From: Streptomyces sp. TP-A0874
GTDB taxonomy: Bacteria > Actinomycetota > Actinomycetes > Streptomycetales > Streptomycetaceae
Direction of reading: 5' to 3'
Length of the DNA: 64,000 bases
NCBI RefSeq assembly: GCF_001748085.1
Contig: NZ_BBZK01000008.1
Coordinates: 248,001 to 312,000, forward strand
Each line of letters begins with the position of its first letter. The stretch's first letter is position 1. A program made the position numbers and the translations under genes. Below, piece after piece: positions 40,648-49,283 of the stretch. Under the pieces are notes generated by a model, which saw only the letters and a list, made by a program, of their open reading frames with translations, did not search any database and was not told the DNA's origin.

Positions 40648-41097
40648 TCAGGCCACGTTGACCCGCTGGCCGGGAGGTGCGGCTTCCAACCAGGCGAGGA
40701 AGCCGGTCAGCGCGTCCTCGCTCATCGCCAGTTCCAGTCGGGTGGAGCGGTGCAGACACCCGAGCACCACCGAGTCCGAGAGCAGCGCCAGCTCCTCCTC
40801 GCCACGCGGGGTACGCCGGGCGAGCACCTCGATCTCGGAGCGTTCCAGGATGCGCCTGGGGCGGGGCGCATAGGAGAAGATCCGGAACCACTCGACCTGG
40901 TCACCGTTGTAGCGGGCCACGCCGTAGGCCCAGCCCTTGCCGTTCGCCTCGGCTTCTTCGGCGGTCACGTCCCAGCGCACACTGCAGTCAAACGTTCCGC
41001 CTGACCGCTGGATCAGTCGCCTCCGCAGACCGAAGACGAAGAGCCCCAACAGCACCAGCGCGACGAACGCGCCGCTCACCCCCAGAGCGAGGGCCAT
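40648..41097 (-). CDS. DUF2550 family membrane-anchored protein
   Basis: 149 residues from the ATG at 41097, with GGAGG 9 nt upstream; a GTG two codons earlier is too close to the ribosome site. One N-terminal membrane span (about 1-24, ending VFGLRRRLIQR) leads to a compact domain with RSGGTFDCSVRWDV, ARYNGDQVEWFRIFSYAPRP and a highly conserved C-terminus FLAWLEAAPPGQRVNV. DUF2550 genes follow the ATP synthase operon across actinobacteria. Function is unknown; the constant position hints at a link with the synthase or the envelope. A strong terminator separates it from atpC. Confidence 0.9.
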   Translation of the reverse strand: MALALGVSGAFVALVLLGLFVFGLRRRLIQRSGGTFDCSVRWDVTAEEAEANGKGWAYGVARYNGDQVEWFRIFSYAPRPRRILERSEIEVLARRTPRGEEELALLSDSVVLGCLHRSTRLELAMSEDALTGFLAWLEAAPPGQRVNVA

Positions 41098-41148
41098 CCG
41101 CACCGACCTCCTCGCCTTGTCTCCGGGACCAGTATGACCTCTTGCACT

Positions 41149-41199
41149 ACCTCAGCCGCGGACCCTCCCGGAGTTTTCCGGGCAGTCCGCGGCTGAGGT
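41149..41199 (-). terminator. terminator of the atp operon
   Basis: A perfect 15-bp stem (41149-41163 with 41185-41199, core CAGCCGCGGAC) encloses a loop that itself folds (CCCGGA/TCCGGG). It lies about 25 bp past the atpC stop. Confidence 0.85.
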
Positions 41200-41221
41200 G
41201 CGTATGTGTCGCCGGGCGTGA

Positions 41222-41599
41222 TCAGCCACCGCCGATGGCAGCGGCCAGTCGTACCTCCGCGCGCCGCTCGGCGGCCTTGTTCGTCTCCGACTTCGCGATC
41301 TCCAGCGCCCGCTCGGCGCGCGCGACGTCGATCTCCTCGGAGAGTTCCGCGACCTCGGCGAGCAGCGAGAGCTTGTCATCGGCGAAGGAGATGAAGCCGC
41401 CGTGCACCGCGGCGACGACCGTGCCGCCGTCGCTCGTGCGGATGTTCACCGGGCCGGACTCCAACACACCGAGCAGCGGCTGGTGGCCGGGCATGACGCC
41501 GATGTCACCCGAGGTGGTGCGCGCGACGACAAGGGTGGCCTCGCCGGACCAGACACTGCGGTCCGCGGCGACCAGCTCGACGTGCAGCTCAGCAGCCAA
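41222..41599 (-). CDS. atpC: ATP synthase F1 epsilon subunit
   Basis: 125 residues with the N-terminal beta-sandwich (ELHVELVAADRSVWSGEATL, GDIGVMPGHQPLLGVL) and a short C-terminal helical pair (VAELSEEIDVARAERALE). It belongs to the F1 central stalk, coupling rotation and regulating ATP hydrolysis. The start codon is TTG, well placed 5 nt after GAGGAG. It is the last gene of the operon, 123 bp after atpD, the widest gap in the F1 part. Confidence 0.95.
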   Translation of the reverse strand: MAAELHVELVAADRSVWSGEATLVVARTTSGDIGVMPGHQPLLGVLESGPVNIRTSDGGTVVAAVHGGFISFADDKLSLLAEVAELSEEIDVARAERALEIAKSETNKAAERRAEVRLAAAIGGG

Positions 41600-41722
41600 C
41601 GTGGCTCCTCGGTTCTTACCTGCCGTGGCAGGTGTCCGGAAAGGGACTGTGGATTAAAGAATAGCGAGTTCGCACCTCGCTCGGTGACCGGGGGCGAGGA
41701 CCGCCCCCGGTCACCGGGTGCG

Positions 41723-43162
41723 TCAGGAGACGCCGAGCTCCTTGGCCTTGGCCTTGAGGTCGTCCAGGCCACCGCACATGAAGAACGCCTGCTCCGGGAA
41801 GTGGTCGTACTCGCCGTCGGCGATCGCGTTGAACGCCGCGATCGACTCGTCCAGCGGGACGTCCGACCCGTCCAGACCGGTGAACTGCTTCGCCGCGTGG
41901 GTGTTCTGCGACAGGAAGCGCTCGATCCGCCGGGCGCGGTTCACGGTGAGCTTGTCCTCCTCACCGAGCTCGTCCATACCGAGGATGGCGATGATGTCCT
42001 GGAGGTCCTTGTACTTCTGCAGGATGCCCTTGACGCGCATGGCGCAGTCGTAGTGCTCCTGCGAGATGTACCGCGGGTCCAGGATCCGGGAGGTGGAGTC
42101 CAGCGGGTCCACCGCCGGGTAGATGCCCTTCTCGGAGATCGGCCGGGAGAGCACCGTGGTGGCGTCCAGGTGGGCGAAGGTGGTCGCCGGCGCCGGGTCG
42201 GTGAGGTCGTCCGCGGGCACGTAGATCGCCTGCATCGAGGTGATCGAGTGGCCACGGGTGGAGGTGATGCGCTCCTGGAGGAGGCCCATCTCGTCCGCGA
42301 GGTTCGGCTGGTAGCCCACCGCGGAGGGCATCCGGCCGAGCAGCGTGGAGACCTCGGAACCGGCCTGGGTGAAGCGGAAGATGTTGTCGATGAAGAACAG
42401 CACGTCCTGCTTCTGCACATCGCGGAAGTACTCCGCCATGGTCAGACCGGCCAGCGCGACCCGCAGACGGGTGCCCGGAGGCTCGTCCATCTGGCCGAAG
42501 ACGAGCGCGGTCTGCGGCAGCACGCCGGACTCGGCCATCTCCTCGATGAGGTCGTTGCCCTCACGGGTGCGCTCACCGACACCGGCGAACACGGAGACGC
42601 CCTCGTGCAGCTTGGCCACACGCATGATCATCTCCTGGATGAGGACGGTCTTGCCCACACCCGCGCCACCGAACAGGCCGATCTTTCCACCCTTGACGTA
42701 CGGGGTGAGGAGGTCGACGACCTTCAGGCCGGTCTCGAACATCTCGGTCTTGGACTCGAGCTGGTCGAAGTCGGGGGCCTTGCGGTGGATCGGCCACCGC
42801 TCGGTGACCTCGGACTCGGCCTCCGGCTCGTTCAGGATGTGGCCCAGGGTGTTGAACACCCGGCCCTTGGTCACATCGCCGACGGGCACGGTGATGCCCT
42901 CACCGGTGTCCGTCACCGAGGCCTGGCGGACCAGGCCGTCGGTCGGCTCCATGGAGATCGCGCGGACCAGCCCCTCACCGAGGTGCTGGGCGACCTCGAG
43001 GGTCAGGGTCTTCAGTTCGCCGTCCGCCGACGGGTCGGCGACCTGCACGGTCAGCGCGTTGTAGATCTCCGGCATGGCGTCGACGGGGAACTCCACGTCG
43101 ACGACCGGGCCGATGACCCGTGCCACGCGGCCGGTCGCGACCGTCTCAACAGTGGTGGTCAT
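41723..43162 (-). CDS. atpD: ATP synthase F1 beta subunit
   Basis: 479 residues, catalytic subunit of F1. P-loop GLFGGAGVGKTVLIQE, catalytic GERTREGNDL, Walker B ALVFGQMDEPPG followed by VLFFIDNIFRFTQAGSEVS, and the DELSEED-like DELGEEDKL loop. It lies 2 bp after atpG, indicating tight translational coupling. Confidence 0.98.
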   Translation of the reverse strand: MTTTVETVATGRVARVIGPVVDVEFPVDAMPEIYNALTVQVADPSADGELKTLTLEVAQHLGEGLVRAISMEPTDGLVRQASVTDTGEGITVPVGDVTKGRVFNTLGHILNEPEAESEVTERWPIHRKAPDFDQLESKTEMFETGLKVVDLLTPYVKGGKIGLFGGAGVGKTVLIQEMIMRVAKLHEGVSVFAGVGERTREGNDLIEEMAESGVLPQTALVFGQMDEPPGTRLRVALAGLTMAEYFRDVQKQDVLFFIDNIFRFTQAGSEVSTLLGRMPSAVGYQPNLADEMGLLQERITSTRGHSITSMQAIYVPADDLTDPAPATTFAHLDATTVLSRPISEKGIYPAVDPLDSTSRILDPRYISQEHYDCAMRVKGILQKYKDLQDIIAILGMDELGEEDKLTVNRARRIERFLSQNTHAAKQFTGLDGSDVPLDESIAAFNAIADGEYDHFPEQAFFMCGGLDDLKAKAKELGVS

Positions 43163-43164
43163 GG

Positions 43165-44094
43165 TTATCGGTCACTCCCCGCAGAAGCGTCGGCCAGTGC
43201 GCTCGCGCCACCGACGATCTCGCTGATTTCCTGGGTGATGTCGGCCTGTCGGGCCGCGTTGGCTAGCCGCGTCAGCGACTTGATGAGCTCCTCGGCGTTG
43301 TCGGTCGCCGACTTCATCGCACGGCGGGTGGCCGCGTGCTTCGACGCCGCCGCCTGGAGCAGTGCGTTGTAGATGCGGCTCTCGACGTACCGCGGCAGCA
43401 GCGCGTCCAGCACATCCTCGGCCGATGGCTCGAACTCGTAGAGCGGGAGGACCTCCGAGCCCTTCTCGAGTTTCGCGCCCTCTGCGGCCACGGCGTCCTC
43501 GGTGAGCGGCAGCATCCGGCGCTCCACCGGCGACTGCGTCATCATCGAGACGAACTCGGTGTAGACGATGTACAGCTCGTCGACGCCGCCCTCGGTCTCG
43601 GTGTCCCGGGTGATCGCCTCGATCAGCGGAGCCGCGACCTGCTTCGCGTCCGCGTACTCCGGGCTGTCCGAGAAGCCGATCCAGCTCTTCTCGACCGGGC
43701 GCTGCCGGAAGTCGTAGTACGTCACGCCCTTGCGGCCGATGACGTGGTGGACGACTTCCTTGCCCTCGCCGGCCAGCCGGTTGGTGAGCGCCTCCGCGGC
43801 CTTGATGGCGTTGGAGTTGTAGCCGCCGGCCAGACCCCGGTCGCTGGTGATCAGGAGCACCGCGGCGCGCTTGGGGTTCTCGGCCTCCTTGAGCAGGCGG
43901 TGCTCGGTCTGGGCACCGGACGCGACGGCGGTCACCGCGCGGGTGAGCTCCTTCGCGTACGGCTCGGAGGCGGCCACCTTGCGCTGCGCCTTGACGATGC
44001 GCGAGGCGGCGATCATCTCCATCGCCCTGGTGATCTTCTTGGTCGCAGTGACGGATTTGATCCGCCGCTTGTAGACCCTGGTCTGGGCACCCAT
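43165..44094 (-). CDS. atpG: ATP synthase F1 gamma subunit
   Basis: 309 residues, the rotating central shaft. The N-terminal helix (MGAQTRVYKRRIKSVTATKK) and the C-terminal helix (ASKHAATRRAMKSATDNAEE) form the coiled coil, with a Rossmann-like middle (AVLLITSDRGLAGGYNSN). Spacing to atpA and atpD is only 2 bp on each side. Confidence 0.97.
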   Translation of the reverse strand: MGAQTRVYKRRIKSVTATKKITRAMEMIAASRIVKAQRKVAASEPYAKELTRAVTAVASGAQTEHRLLKEAENPKRAAVLLITSDRGLAGGYNSNAIKAAEALTNRLAGEGKEVVHHVIGRKGVTYYDFRQRPVEKSWIGFSDSPEYADAKQVAAPLIEAITRDTETEGGVDELYIVYTEFVSMMTQSPVERRMLPLTEDAVAAEGAKLEKGSEVLPLYEFEPSAEDVLDALLPRYVESRIYNALLQAAASKHAATRRAMKSATDNAEELIKSLTRLANAARQADITQEISEIVGGASALADASAGSDR

Positions 44095-44096
44095 GC

Positions 44097-45668
44097 TCAG
44101 GCCTCGCCCAGCAGCTTGCCGTCCGAGGTCTCGAACTGCTTCTTGAAGGTCTCCACCGCGTCACCGAGCGCCGTGAGGGTGTCGTCGGACATCTTGCCGC
44201 CCTCGACGATGCTGGTCATCAGGCCCTTGTGCTCGCGGTGGAGGTAGTCCAGCAGCTCCCGCTCGAAGCGACGGATGTCCTCGACCGGCACGTCGTCCAT
44301 CTTGCCGGTGGTGCCGGCCCAGATGGAGACGACCTCGTCCTCGGTGGAGAACGGCGCGTACTGGCCCTGCTTGAGCAGCTCCACCATGCGCTGTCCACGG
44401 GCGAGCGCCGCCTTGGAGGCGTCGTCCAGGTCGGAACCGAAGGCGGCGAACGCCTCCAGCTCACGGAACTGCGCGAGGTCGACCCGGAGCCGCCCGGAGA
44501 CCTGCTTCATCGCCTTGTGCTGGGCCGAACCGCCGACTCGGGAGACGGAGATACCGACGTTCAGCGCCGGCCGCTGACCAGCGTTGAACAGGTCCGACTC
44601 CAGGAAGCACTGGCCGTCGGTGATGGAGATGACGTTGGTCGGAATGAACGCCGAGACGTCGTTCGCCTTGGTCTCGACGATCGGCAGGCCGGTCATCGAG
44701 CCCTTGCCCAGTTCGTCGGAGAGCTTGGCGCAGCGCTCCAGCAGCCGGGAGTGCAGGTAGAAGACGTCACCCGGGTAGGCCTCACGGCCCGGCGGGCGGC
44801 GTAGCAGCAGGGAGACGGCGCGGTAGGCGTCGGCCTGCTTCGAGAGGTCGTCGAAGACGATCAGGACGTGCTTGCCCTGGTACATCCAGTGCTGGCCGAT
44901 GGCGGAGCCGGTGTAGGGGGCCAGGTACTTGAAGCCCGCCGGGTCGGACGCCGGAGCGGCGACGATGGTGGTGTACTCCAGCGCACCGGCCTCCTCCAGG
45001 GCGCCGCGCACCGAGGCGATGGTGGAGCCCTTCTGGCCGACGGCGACGTAGATGCAGCGGACCTGCTTCTCCGGGTCGCCCGAGCGCCAGTTGTCGCGCT
45101 GGTTGATGATGGTGTCGACGCAGAGAGCGGTCTTGCCGGTCTGCCGGTCGCCGATGATCAGCTGGCGCTGTCCGCGGCCGATCGGGGTCATCGCGTCGAC
45201 GGCCTTGTAGCCGGTCTCCATCGGCTCGTGCACCGACTTGCGCTGCATCACCGTGGGAGCCTGCAGCTCCAGGGCGCGGCGGCCCTCCGACTCGATCTCG
45301 CCGAGGCCGTCGATCGGGCTGCCCAGCGGGTCCACGACCCGGCCGAGGTATCCCTCGCCGACCGGGACGGAGAGGACCTCGCCGGTGCGGTTGACCGACT
45401 GCCCCTCCTCGATCCCGCTGAACTCGCCGAGGACGACCGCACCGATCTCGCGCTCCTCGAGGTTGAGGGCGAGGCCGAGGGTGCCGTCCTCGAACTTCAG
45501 CAGCTCGTTCGCCATGGTCGAGGGCAGTCCCTCGATCTTCGCGATGCCGTCGCCGGCAACGCTGACCGTACCGACCTCCTCGCGCGAGGCCGCGTCCGGC
45601 TCGTACGCCTGGACGAAGTTCTCCAGCGCGTCCCGGATCTCCTCCGGCCGGATCGTGAGCTCCGCCAT
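44097..45668 (-). CDS. atpA: ATP synthase F1 alpha subunit
   Basis: 523 residues from the ATG at 45668 (MAELTIRPEEIRDALENF); an upstream in-frame extension runs into untranslated sequence. P-loop GDRQTGKTALCVDTI, then the ASDPAGFKYLAPYTG and HVLIVFDDLSKQA segments, and the VGGSAQHKAMKQVSG nucleotide-site Arg region (ISVSRVGGSAQ). It is the regulatory, non-catalytic nucleotide subunit of the F1 hexamer. A 127-bp gap separates it from atpH. Confidence 0.97.
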   Translation of the reverse strand: MAELTIRPEEIRDALENFVQAYEPDAASREEVGTVSVAGDGIAKIEGLPSTMANELLKFEDGTLGLALNLEEREIGAVVLGEFSGIEEGQSVNRTGEVLSVPVGEGYLGRVVDPLGSPIDGLGEIESEGRRALELQAPTVMQRKSVHEPMETGYKAVDAMTPIGRGQRQLIIGDRQTGKTALCVDTIINQRDNWRSGDPEKQVRCIYVAVGQKGSTIASVRGALEEAGALEYTTIVAAPASDPAGFKYLAPYTGSAIGQHWMYQGKHVLIVFDDLSKQADAYRAVSLLLRRPPGREAYPGDVFYLHSRLLERCAKLSDELGKGSMTGLPIVETKANDVSAFIPTNVISITDGQCFLESDLFNAGQRPALNVGISVSRVGGSAQHKAMKQVSGRLRVDLAQFRELEAFAAFGSDLDDASKAALARGQRMVELLKQGQYAPFSTEDEVVSIWAGTTGKMDDVPVEDIRRFERELLDYLHREHKGLMTSIVEGGKMSDDTLTALGDAVETFKKQFETSDGKLLGEA

Positions 45669-45795
45669 CTGGGTTCCCTGCTCTCCTTGTTGGGCCCGAA
45701 GTGTTCTCTGGGGGTTACGGGGGTCGCCCCCCGAGATGTCACAGCGGCTACGGCCCAACGCGGGCCGCGAAACTGCTTCTTCTGTTGCTGGCCGG

Positions 45796-46611
45796 TCAGC
45801 CGGTCATCCGCCGGGTCGCCCTGTCCAGGCGGTCCGCGACGGTCCCGTTGATGACCTCGTCACCGATGCGCACCGAGACCCCGCCGAGGACCGCCGGGTC
45901 CACGTCGAGGTTCAGGTGGACCTGCCGGCCGTAGAGCCGGGCCAGGCCCGCACCGAGACGCTCTTTCTGCTGGTCGCTGAGGGGCACCGCCGAGGTGACC
46001 ACGGCCACCACCCGGTTCCGACGCGCTGCGGACAGCTTGGTGAGGGCGTCCAGCCCTCCTTCAAGACTACGTCCACGCGGCTGTGCGACAAGGCGCACCA
46101 CCAGACGCTCGGTGACCGGCGAGGTCCGCCCGTTCAGCAGCCTGTTCAGTAGTTCGGCCTTGGCCGCTTCGCCGGCGCGCTGGTCGGTCAGGGCGGAACG
46201 CAGCTCCGGCGAGGAGGAGACGATCCGGCTGAACCGGAACAGCTCGTCCTCGACGTCGTCCAGCGTGCCCGCCCGCTCGGCCGCGATGAGGTCGGCGGTG
46301 TCCGCCAGCTCCTCGATCCCGTCCACCAGGTCGCGCGAGCTCGACCAGCGGGACCGGACCATGCCGGAGACGAGATCGGAGGTCTCGCCGCCGACCTGGC
46401 CGCCCAGCAGACGCTGGGCCAGTTCCGCCTTGCGGGTGCCCGACTGCGCCGGGTCGGTGAGGACCCGACGCAGGGACACCTCACGGTCGAGCAGGCTCGT
46501 GACGGCGGCCAGCTCCTCGGCGAGCTTCGCGGGGTCGACGGACGTGCTGTCCGTCAGCGCCTCGAGACGCTCGCGCGCGGAGGCCAGTGCCTCGCGGCTC
46601 GCTCCGTTCAT
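45796..46611 (-). CDS. atpH: ATP synthase delta subunit
   Basis: 271 residues, the long actinobacterial form: an N-terminal helical bundle preceded by an extension, and a C-terminal OSCP domain with LVAQPRGRSLEGGLDAL and the final GGVSVRIGDEVINGTVADRL. It joins F1 to the peripheral stalk. The ATG overlaps the atpF stop by 4 bp (ATGA). Confidence 0.96.
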   Translation of the reverse strand: MNGASREALASARERLEALTDSTSVDPAKLAEELAAVTSLLDREVSLRRVLTDPAQSGTRKAELAQRLLGGQVGGETSDLVSGMVRSRWSSSRDLVDGIEELADTADLIAAERAGTLDDVEDELFRFSRIVSSSPELRSALTDQRAGEAAKAELLNRLLNGRTSPVTERLVVRLVAQPRGRSLEGGLDALTKLSAARRNRVVAVVTSAVPLSDQQKERLGAGLARLYGRQVHLNLDVDPAVLGGVSVRIGDEVINGTVADRLDRATRRMTG

Positions 46612-47186
46612 CGGCTGGCCTCGGCCTTCGTCGCGCCGTCGTCCTCGTTGTCGAGCTGGTCGAGGAAGCGGTCGATCACACGGCTCTGCCGGGCCTGGTC
46701 CTCGAGGGACTCCCCGACGACCTTGCTGGCCAGGTCGGTGGCGAGCTTGCCCACGTCCTGGCGCAGCAGGCGCGCGGCCTGCTTGCGGTCGATCTCGACC
46801 TGGGCGTGGCCGGCGGCGATGATCTCCTCACGCTGCCGCTGGCCCTCGGCGCGCATCTCGGCGATCAGCGCGGCGCCCTGCTCCTGCGCCTCCTGGCGCA
46901 GGCGCGCGGCCTCGTGCCGCGCCTCGGCGAGCTGGGCCTTGTACTGCTCCAGCACGCTCTCGGCCTCGGCCTGGGCGGCCTCGGCGCGCTCGATCCCGCC
47001 CTCGATGGCATCCGTGCGGTCCGCCAGCGCCTTCTGGGCCTTGGGAAGCACGAGCTTCCACAGGACGCCGAAGAGGATGACGAAGCAGACGGCGCCCCAG
47101 AAAAGGTCTGGTCCGGCCGGGAAGAGGATCTCAAGACCCTCAGGCGTCTTCGCGGCCAGCGGTGTCGTCGTCATCATCGTGATCAC
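46608..47186 (-). CDS. atpF: ATP synthase Fo b subunit
   Basis: 192 residues. One membrane span (about 26-48, LFWGAVCFVILFGVLWKLVL) is followed by a long charged helix (ALADRTDAIEGGIERAEAAQ onward) that forms the peripheral stalk. The chosen GTG at 47186 overlaps the atpE stop (GTGA); ATGs at 47177 and 47174 are alternatives, and no clear ribosome site distinguishes them. Confidence 0.94.
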   Translation of the reverse strand: MITMMTTTPLAAKTPEGLEILFPAGPDLFWGAVCFVILFGVLWKLVLPKAQKALADRTDAIEGGIERAEAAQAEAESVLEQYKAQLAEARHEAARLRQEAQEQGAALIAEMRAEGQRQREEIIAAGHAQVEIDRKQAARLLRQDVGKLATDLASKVVGESLEDQARQSRVIDRFLDQLDNEDDGATKAEASR

Positions 47187-47419
47187 TTGAAGAGGAAGCC
47201 GGCGACAAGGCCGATCAGGGCGAGAACCTCGATGAAGGCGAGACCGAGGAACATGGTGCTGCGGAGCAGCGGGGCCGCCTCAGGCTGGCGGGCCATACCC
47301 TCGATGGTCTTGCCGACCATGATGCCGAGGCCGATGCCGGGGCCGATAGCCGCAAGGCCGTAACCGATGGCGTTGAGGTTACCCGAGACGGCGTTGGTCG
47401 CGGCAAGGATGTTGCTCAC
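47183..47419 (-). CDS. atpE: ATP synthase Fo c subunit
   Basis: 78 residues, two-helix hairpin forming the rotor ring. Helix 1 contains the Gly-rich GYGLAAIGPGIGLGIMVG. The polar loop is ARQPEA. Helix 2 holds the proton-carrying Glu in LAFIEVLALIGLV. The start is the GTG at 47419, 5 nt after AAGGAA; an ATG five codons upstream lacks such a site. The exact sequence (KTIEGMARQPEA, ending AGFLFK) looks unlike the Streptomyces c subunits I remember, which have NGTQALARQPEA-type loops. Confidence 0.95.
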   Translation of the reverse strand: MSNILAATNAVSGNLNAIGYGLAAIGPGIGLGIMVGKTIEGMARQPEAAPLLRSTMFLGLAFIEVLALIGLVAGFLFK

Positions 47420-47485
47420 TGTGTTTCCTTCCATGGTGTGGCGTGACGACGGGGAGTTGCCGCCACGTCGGGTCAGTCCGCGAGG

Positions 47486-48358
47486 TCAGTGTTCGTGGCC
47501 GATCGCCATGTTGATGTACATCGCGGTGAGCAGCGTGAAGATGTATGCCTGCAGCGCTGCGACGAAGAGTTCGAAGCCGGTGAAGAGAAGGCCCATCACC
47601 GCGGATCCCGCACCGGCGACGGGGAGCAGCCCCTCGCCGTGCAGCAGCAGGTACGAGGCGCCGCTGAAGAACAGGACGAGCAGGATGTGCCCGGCCATCA
47701 TGTTGGCCATCAGTCGCAGCATCAGCGAGAACGGCCGGATGATCAGCGCCTGGAGGGCCTCCAGGAGGATCACCACCGGCGCGAGCAGCTTGGGGACGCC
47801 CGGTACGACGGTCTGCACCTTGATGTAGCCGAAGACGCCGTGCTCGCGGATGCCCTGCACGTGGTAGATCAGCCAGGTCAGCATGGCGAGCAGGAACGGG
47901 AGCCCGATCGTGGAGCTCGCCGCGATGTCCACACCGGGCGTGATGGCGAGGACGTTGGCGCCGAGGACGAAGAAGAAGAGGGTCACCAGGTACGGGAGGT
48001 ACCGGTTCCCCTCCTTCTTGCCCAGGCTCTCCGAGGCGACCGTGTTGCGGACGAAGTCGATGGCGACTTCAGCCACGTTCTGCCCGCCGCGCGGCACGCG
48101 CTGCGGGTTGCGCATGGCGATGGCGAACAGCGCCGCGATCAGCAGCGTCATCAGCACGAGGGCGATGCGGATACGAGTAAGCTCGAAGATCGTTCCCTCG
48201 AACAGCACCGCGTCGGGGAAGAAATCGGCGATGGACGGCGCGTGGAAGCCGCCGCCGTTGTCCGCTGCGAGCGGCGTTTGGGTCAGCGCATGCGCGTTCA
48301 GCGTTTGCTCCAGATTTGAAGGGCCGAAGGTAGCTTCAGCTGCAGCCGTACATGACAA
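47486..48358 (-). CDS. atpB: ATP synthase Fo a subunit
   Basis: Up to 290 residues, with about six membrane spans. The essential Arg lies in SLMLRLMANMMAGHILLVL, and the C-terminal FTGFELFVAALQAYIFTLLTAMYI completes the proton half-channel. The N-terminus (FHAPSIADFFPDAVLFEG) is the usual external segment. No ATG or GTG is available upstream of the fold. The furthest candidate is a TTG at 48358 without ribosome site, and a CTG at 48301 has GGAG 6 nt before it, so the true start is unsettled. A separate promoter lies about 185 bp upstream. Confidence 0.93.
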   Translation of the reverse strand: MSCTAAAEATFGPSNLEQTLNAHALTQTPLAADNGGGFHAPSIADFFPDAVLFEGTIFELTRIRIALVLMTLLIAALFAIAMRNPQRVPRGGQNVAEVAIDFVRNTVASESLGKKEGNRYLPYLVTLFFFVLGANVLAITPGVDIAASSTIGLPFLLAMLTWLIYHVQGIREHGVFGYIKVQTVVPGVPKLLAPVVILLEALQALIIRPFSLMLRLMANMMAGHILLVLFFSGASYLLLHGEGLLPVAGAGSAVMGLLFTGFELFVAALQAYIFTLLTAMYINMAIGHEH

Positions 48359-48542
48359 ACAGGGTTGGTCGCACGCCGGTGTAACCGGCAGCCGGTCCGA
48401 TCAGGAAGTCGTGCCTCCGGCGCGCTGCCATGTCGGAGCCCGGCGCTTCCACGCCCGGCATGTCCGGCCCGGACCGACGATGAGGGGTCAGTCCCTGAGA
48501 GCTGCCGTTCCGGCCCGCCCAGCAACTGCTTTCCGCCCCACG

Positions 48543-48572
48543 AATATACCAACGCTTTACTTTACCCGTCAC
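48543..48572 (-). promoter_or_regulatory. promoter between atpI and atpB
   Basis: On the leftward strand GTGACG (48567-48572), 18 bp, TATATT (48543-48548). The AT-rich -10 stands out in this sequence. It would start an atpBEFHAGDC transcript with a leader of about 180 nt and overlaps the end of atpI. Confidence 0.5.
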
Positions 48573-49042
48573 CGCCCCCCTCCCCCGGAGTCGCCGCCCT
48601 GCTCAGCCCGGATCTCGACGTAGGCGAGACGGGAGCGGAACAGTACGGACGCCTCCAAGCCGAGGAAGCCGAAGGTGCCCACCAGGAACGCGCCGAAGAA
48701 CATCCAGCGGGAGAAGTCCTGCCCCTGGAGCACCCAGAGCACGATGACAAGAAGAATGATCTTGACCAACCAAGAACCCAGGACAGCGGCTCCCAGCTGC
48801 TGCGGGGCCAGTCGCGCGGTCACCAGACCGACGACGGCGGTGACGCCGAGGAACCCCACGGGTACGGCGATGCCCAGCAGACCACCCGCCAACCCGGCCC
48901 CGCCGTCCACTCCGTAGCCGATGGCGCCCGCCAACACCGCGGCCGCGAGAGCGCCGAGGAGACCGATCCGCAGCACCTTGAGCATGGCTTCGCTCACGGT
49001 CACGGCTCGGCCCGGCACGCTACGCTGCGTGGCTTGGGACAT
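48569..49042 (-). CDS. atpI: ATP synthase I-like membrane protein
   Basis: 157 residues from the ATG at 49042 (MSQATQRSVPGRAV), with GGAG 5 nt upstream. Four hydrophobic segments: LGALAAAVLAGAIGYGV, GLLGIAVPVGFLGVTAVVGLV, LVKIILLVIVLWVLQ and FFGAFLVGTFGFLGLEAS. Position just before atpB identifies it as the AtpI equivalent, thought to assist c-ring assembly or ion supply. Sequence conservation in this family is low, so the name rests mainly on topology and context. Confidence 0.85.
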   Translation of the reverse strand: MSQATQRSVPGRAVTVSEAMLKVLRIGLLGALAAAVLAGAIGYGVDGGAGLAGGLLGIAVPVGFLGVTAVVGLVTARLAPQQLGAAVLGSWLVKIILLVIVLWVLQGQDFSRWMFFGAFLVGTFGFLGLEASVLFRSRLAYVEIRAEQGGDSGGGGR

Positions 49043-49283
49043 GGCGTCTCCGAGGACGTCGTGGTTCTTGGGCGAGTGTGCGAGGACGCCCCGAGGGTGC
49101 TGGTCCGGATCACCGTGGACGGATGGTCGACCGCTGACGGTGACTCGGGTAGGAGCTCCCCTCCGGCGCTTGTGCAAGGTATCACAAGGGTTCACGCGTC
49201 CGGCCCACTGGCTCTATGCCCCATATCACATAGCAGCGCAAAGCGGGCCTAAGTTCGCTCTCTTTCACCCTACATGGCTGTTC

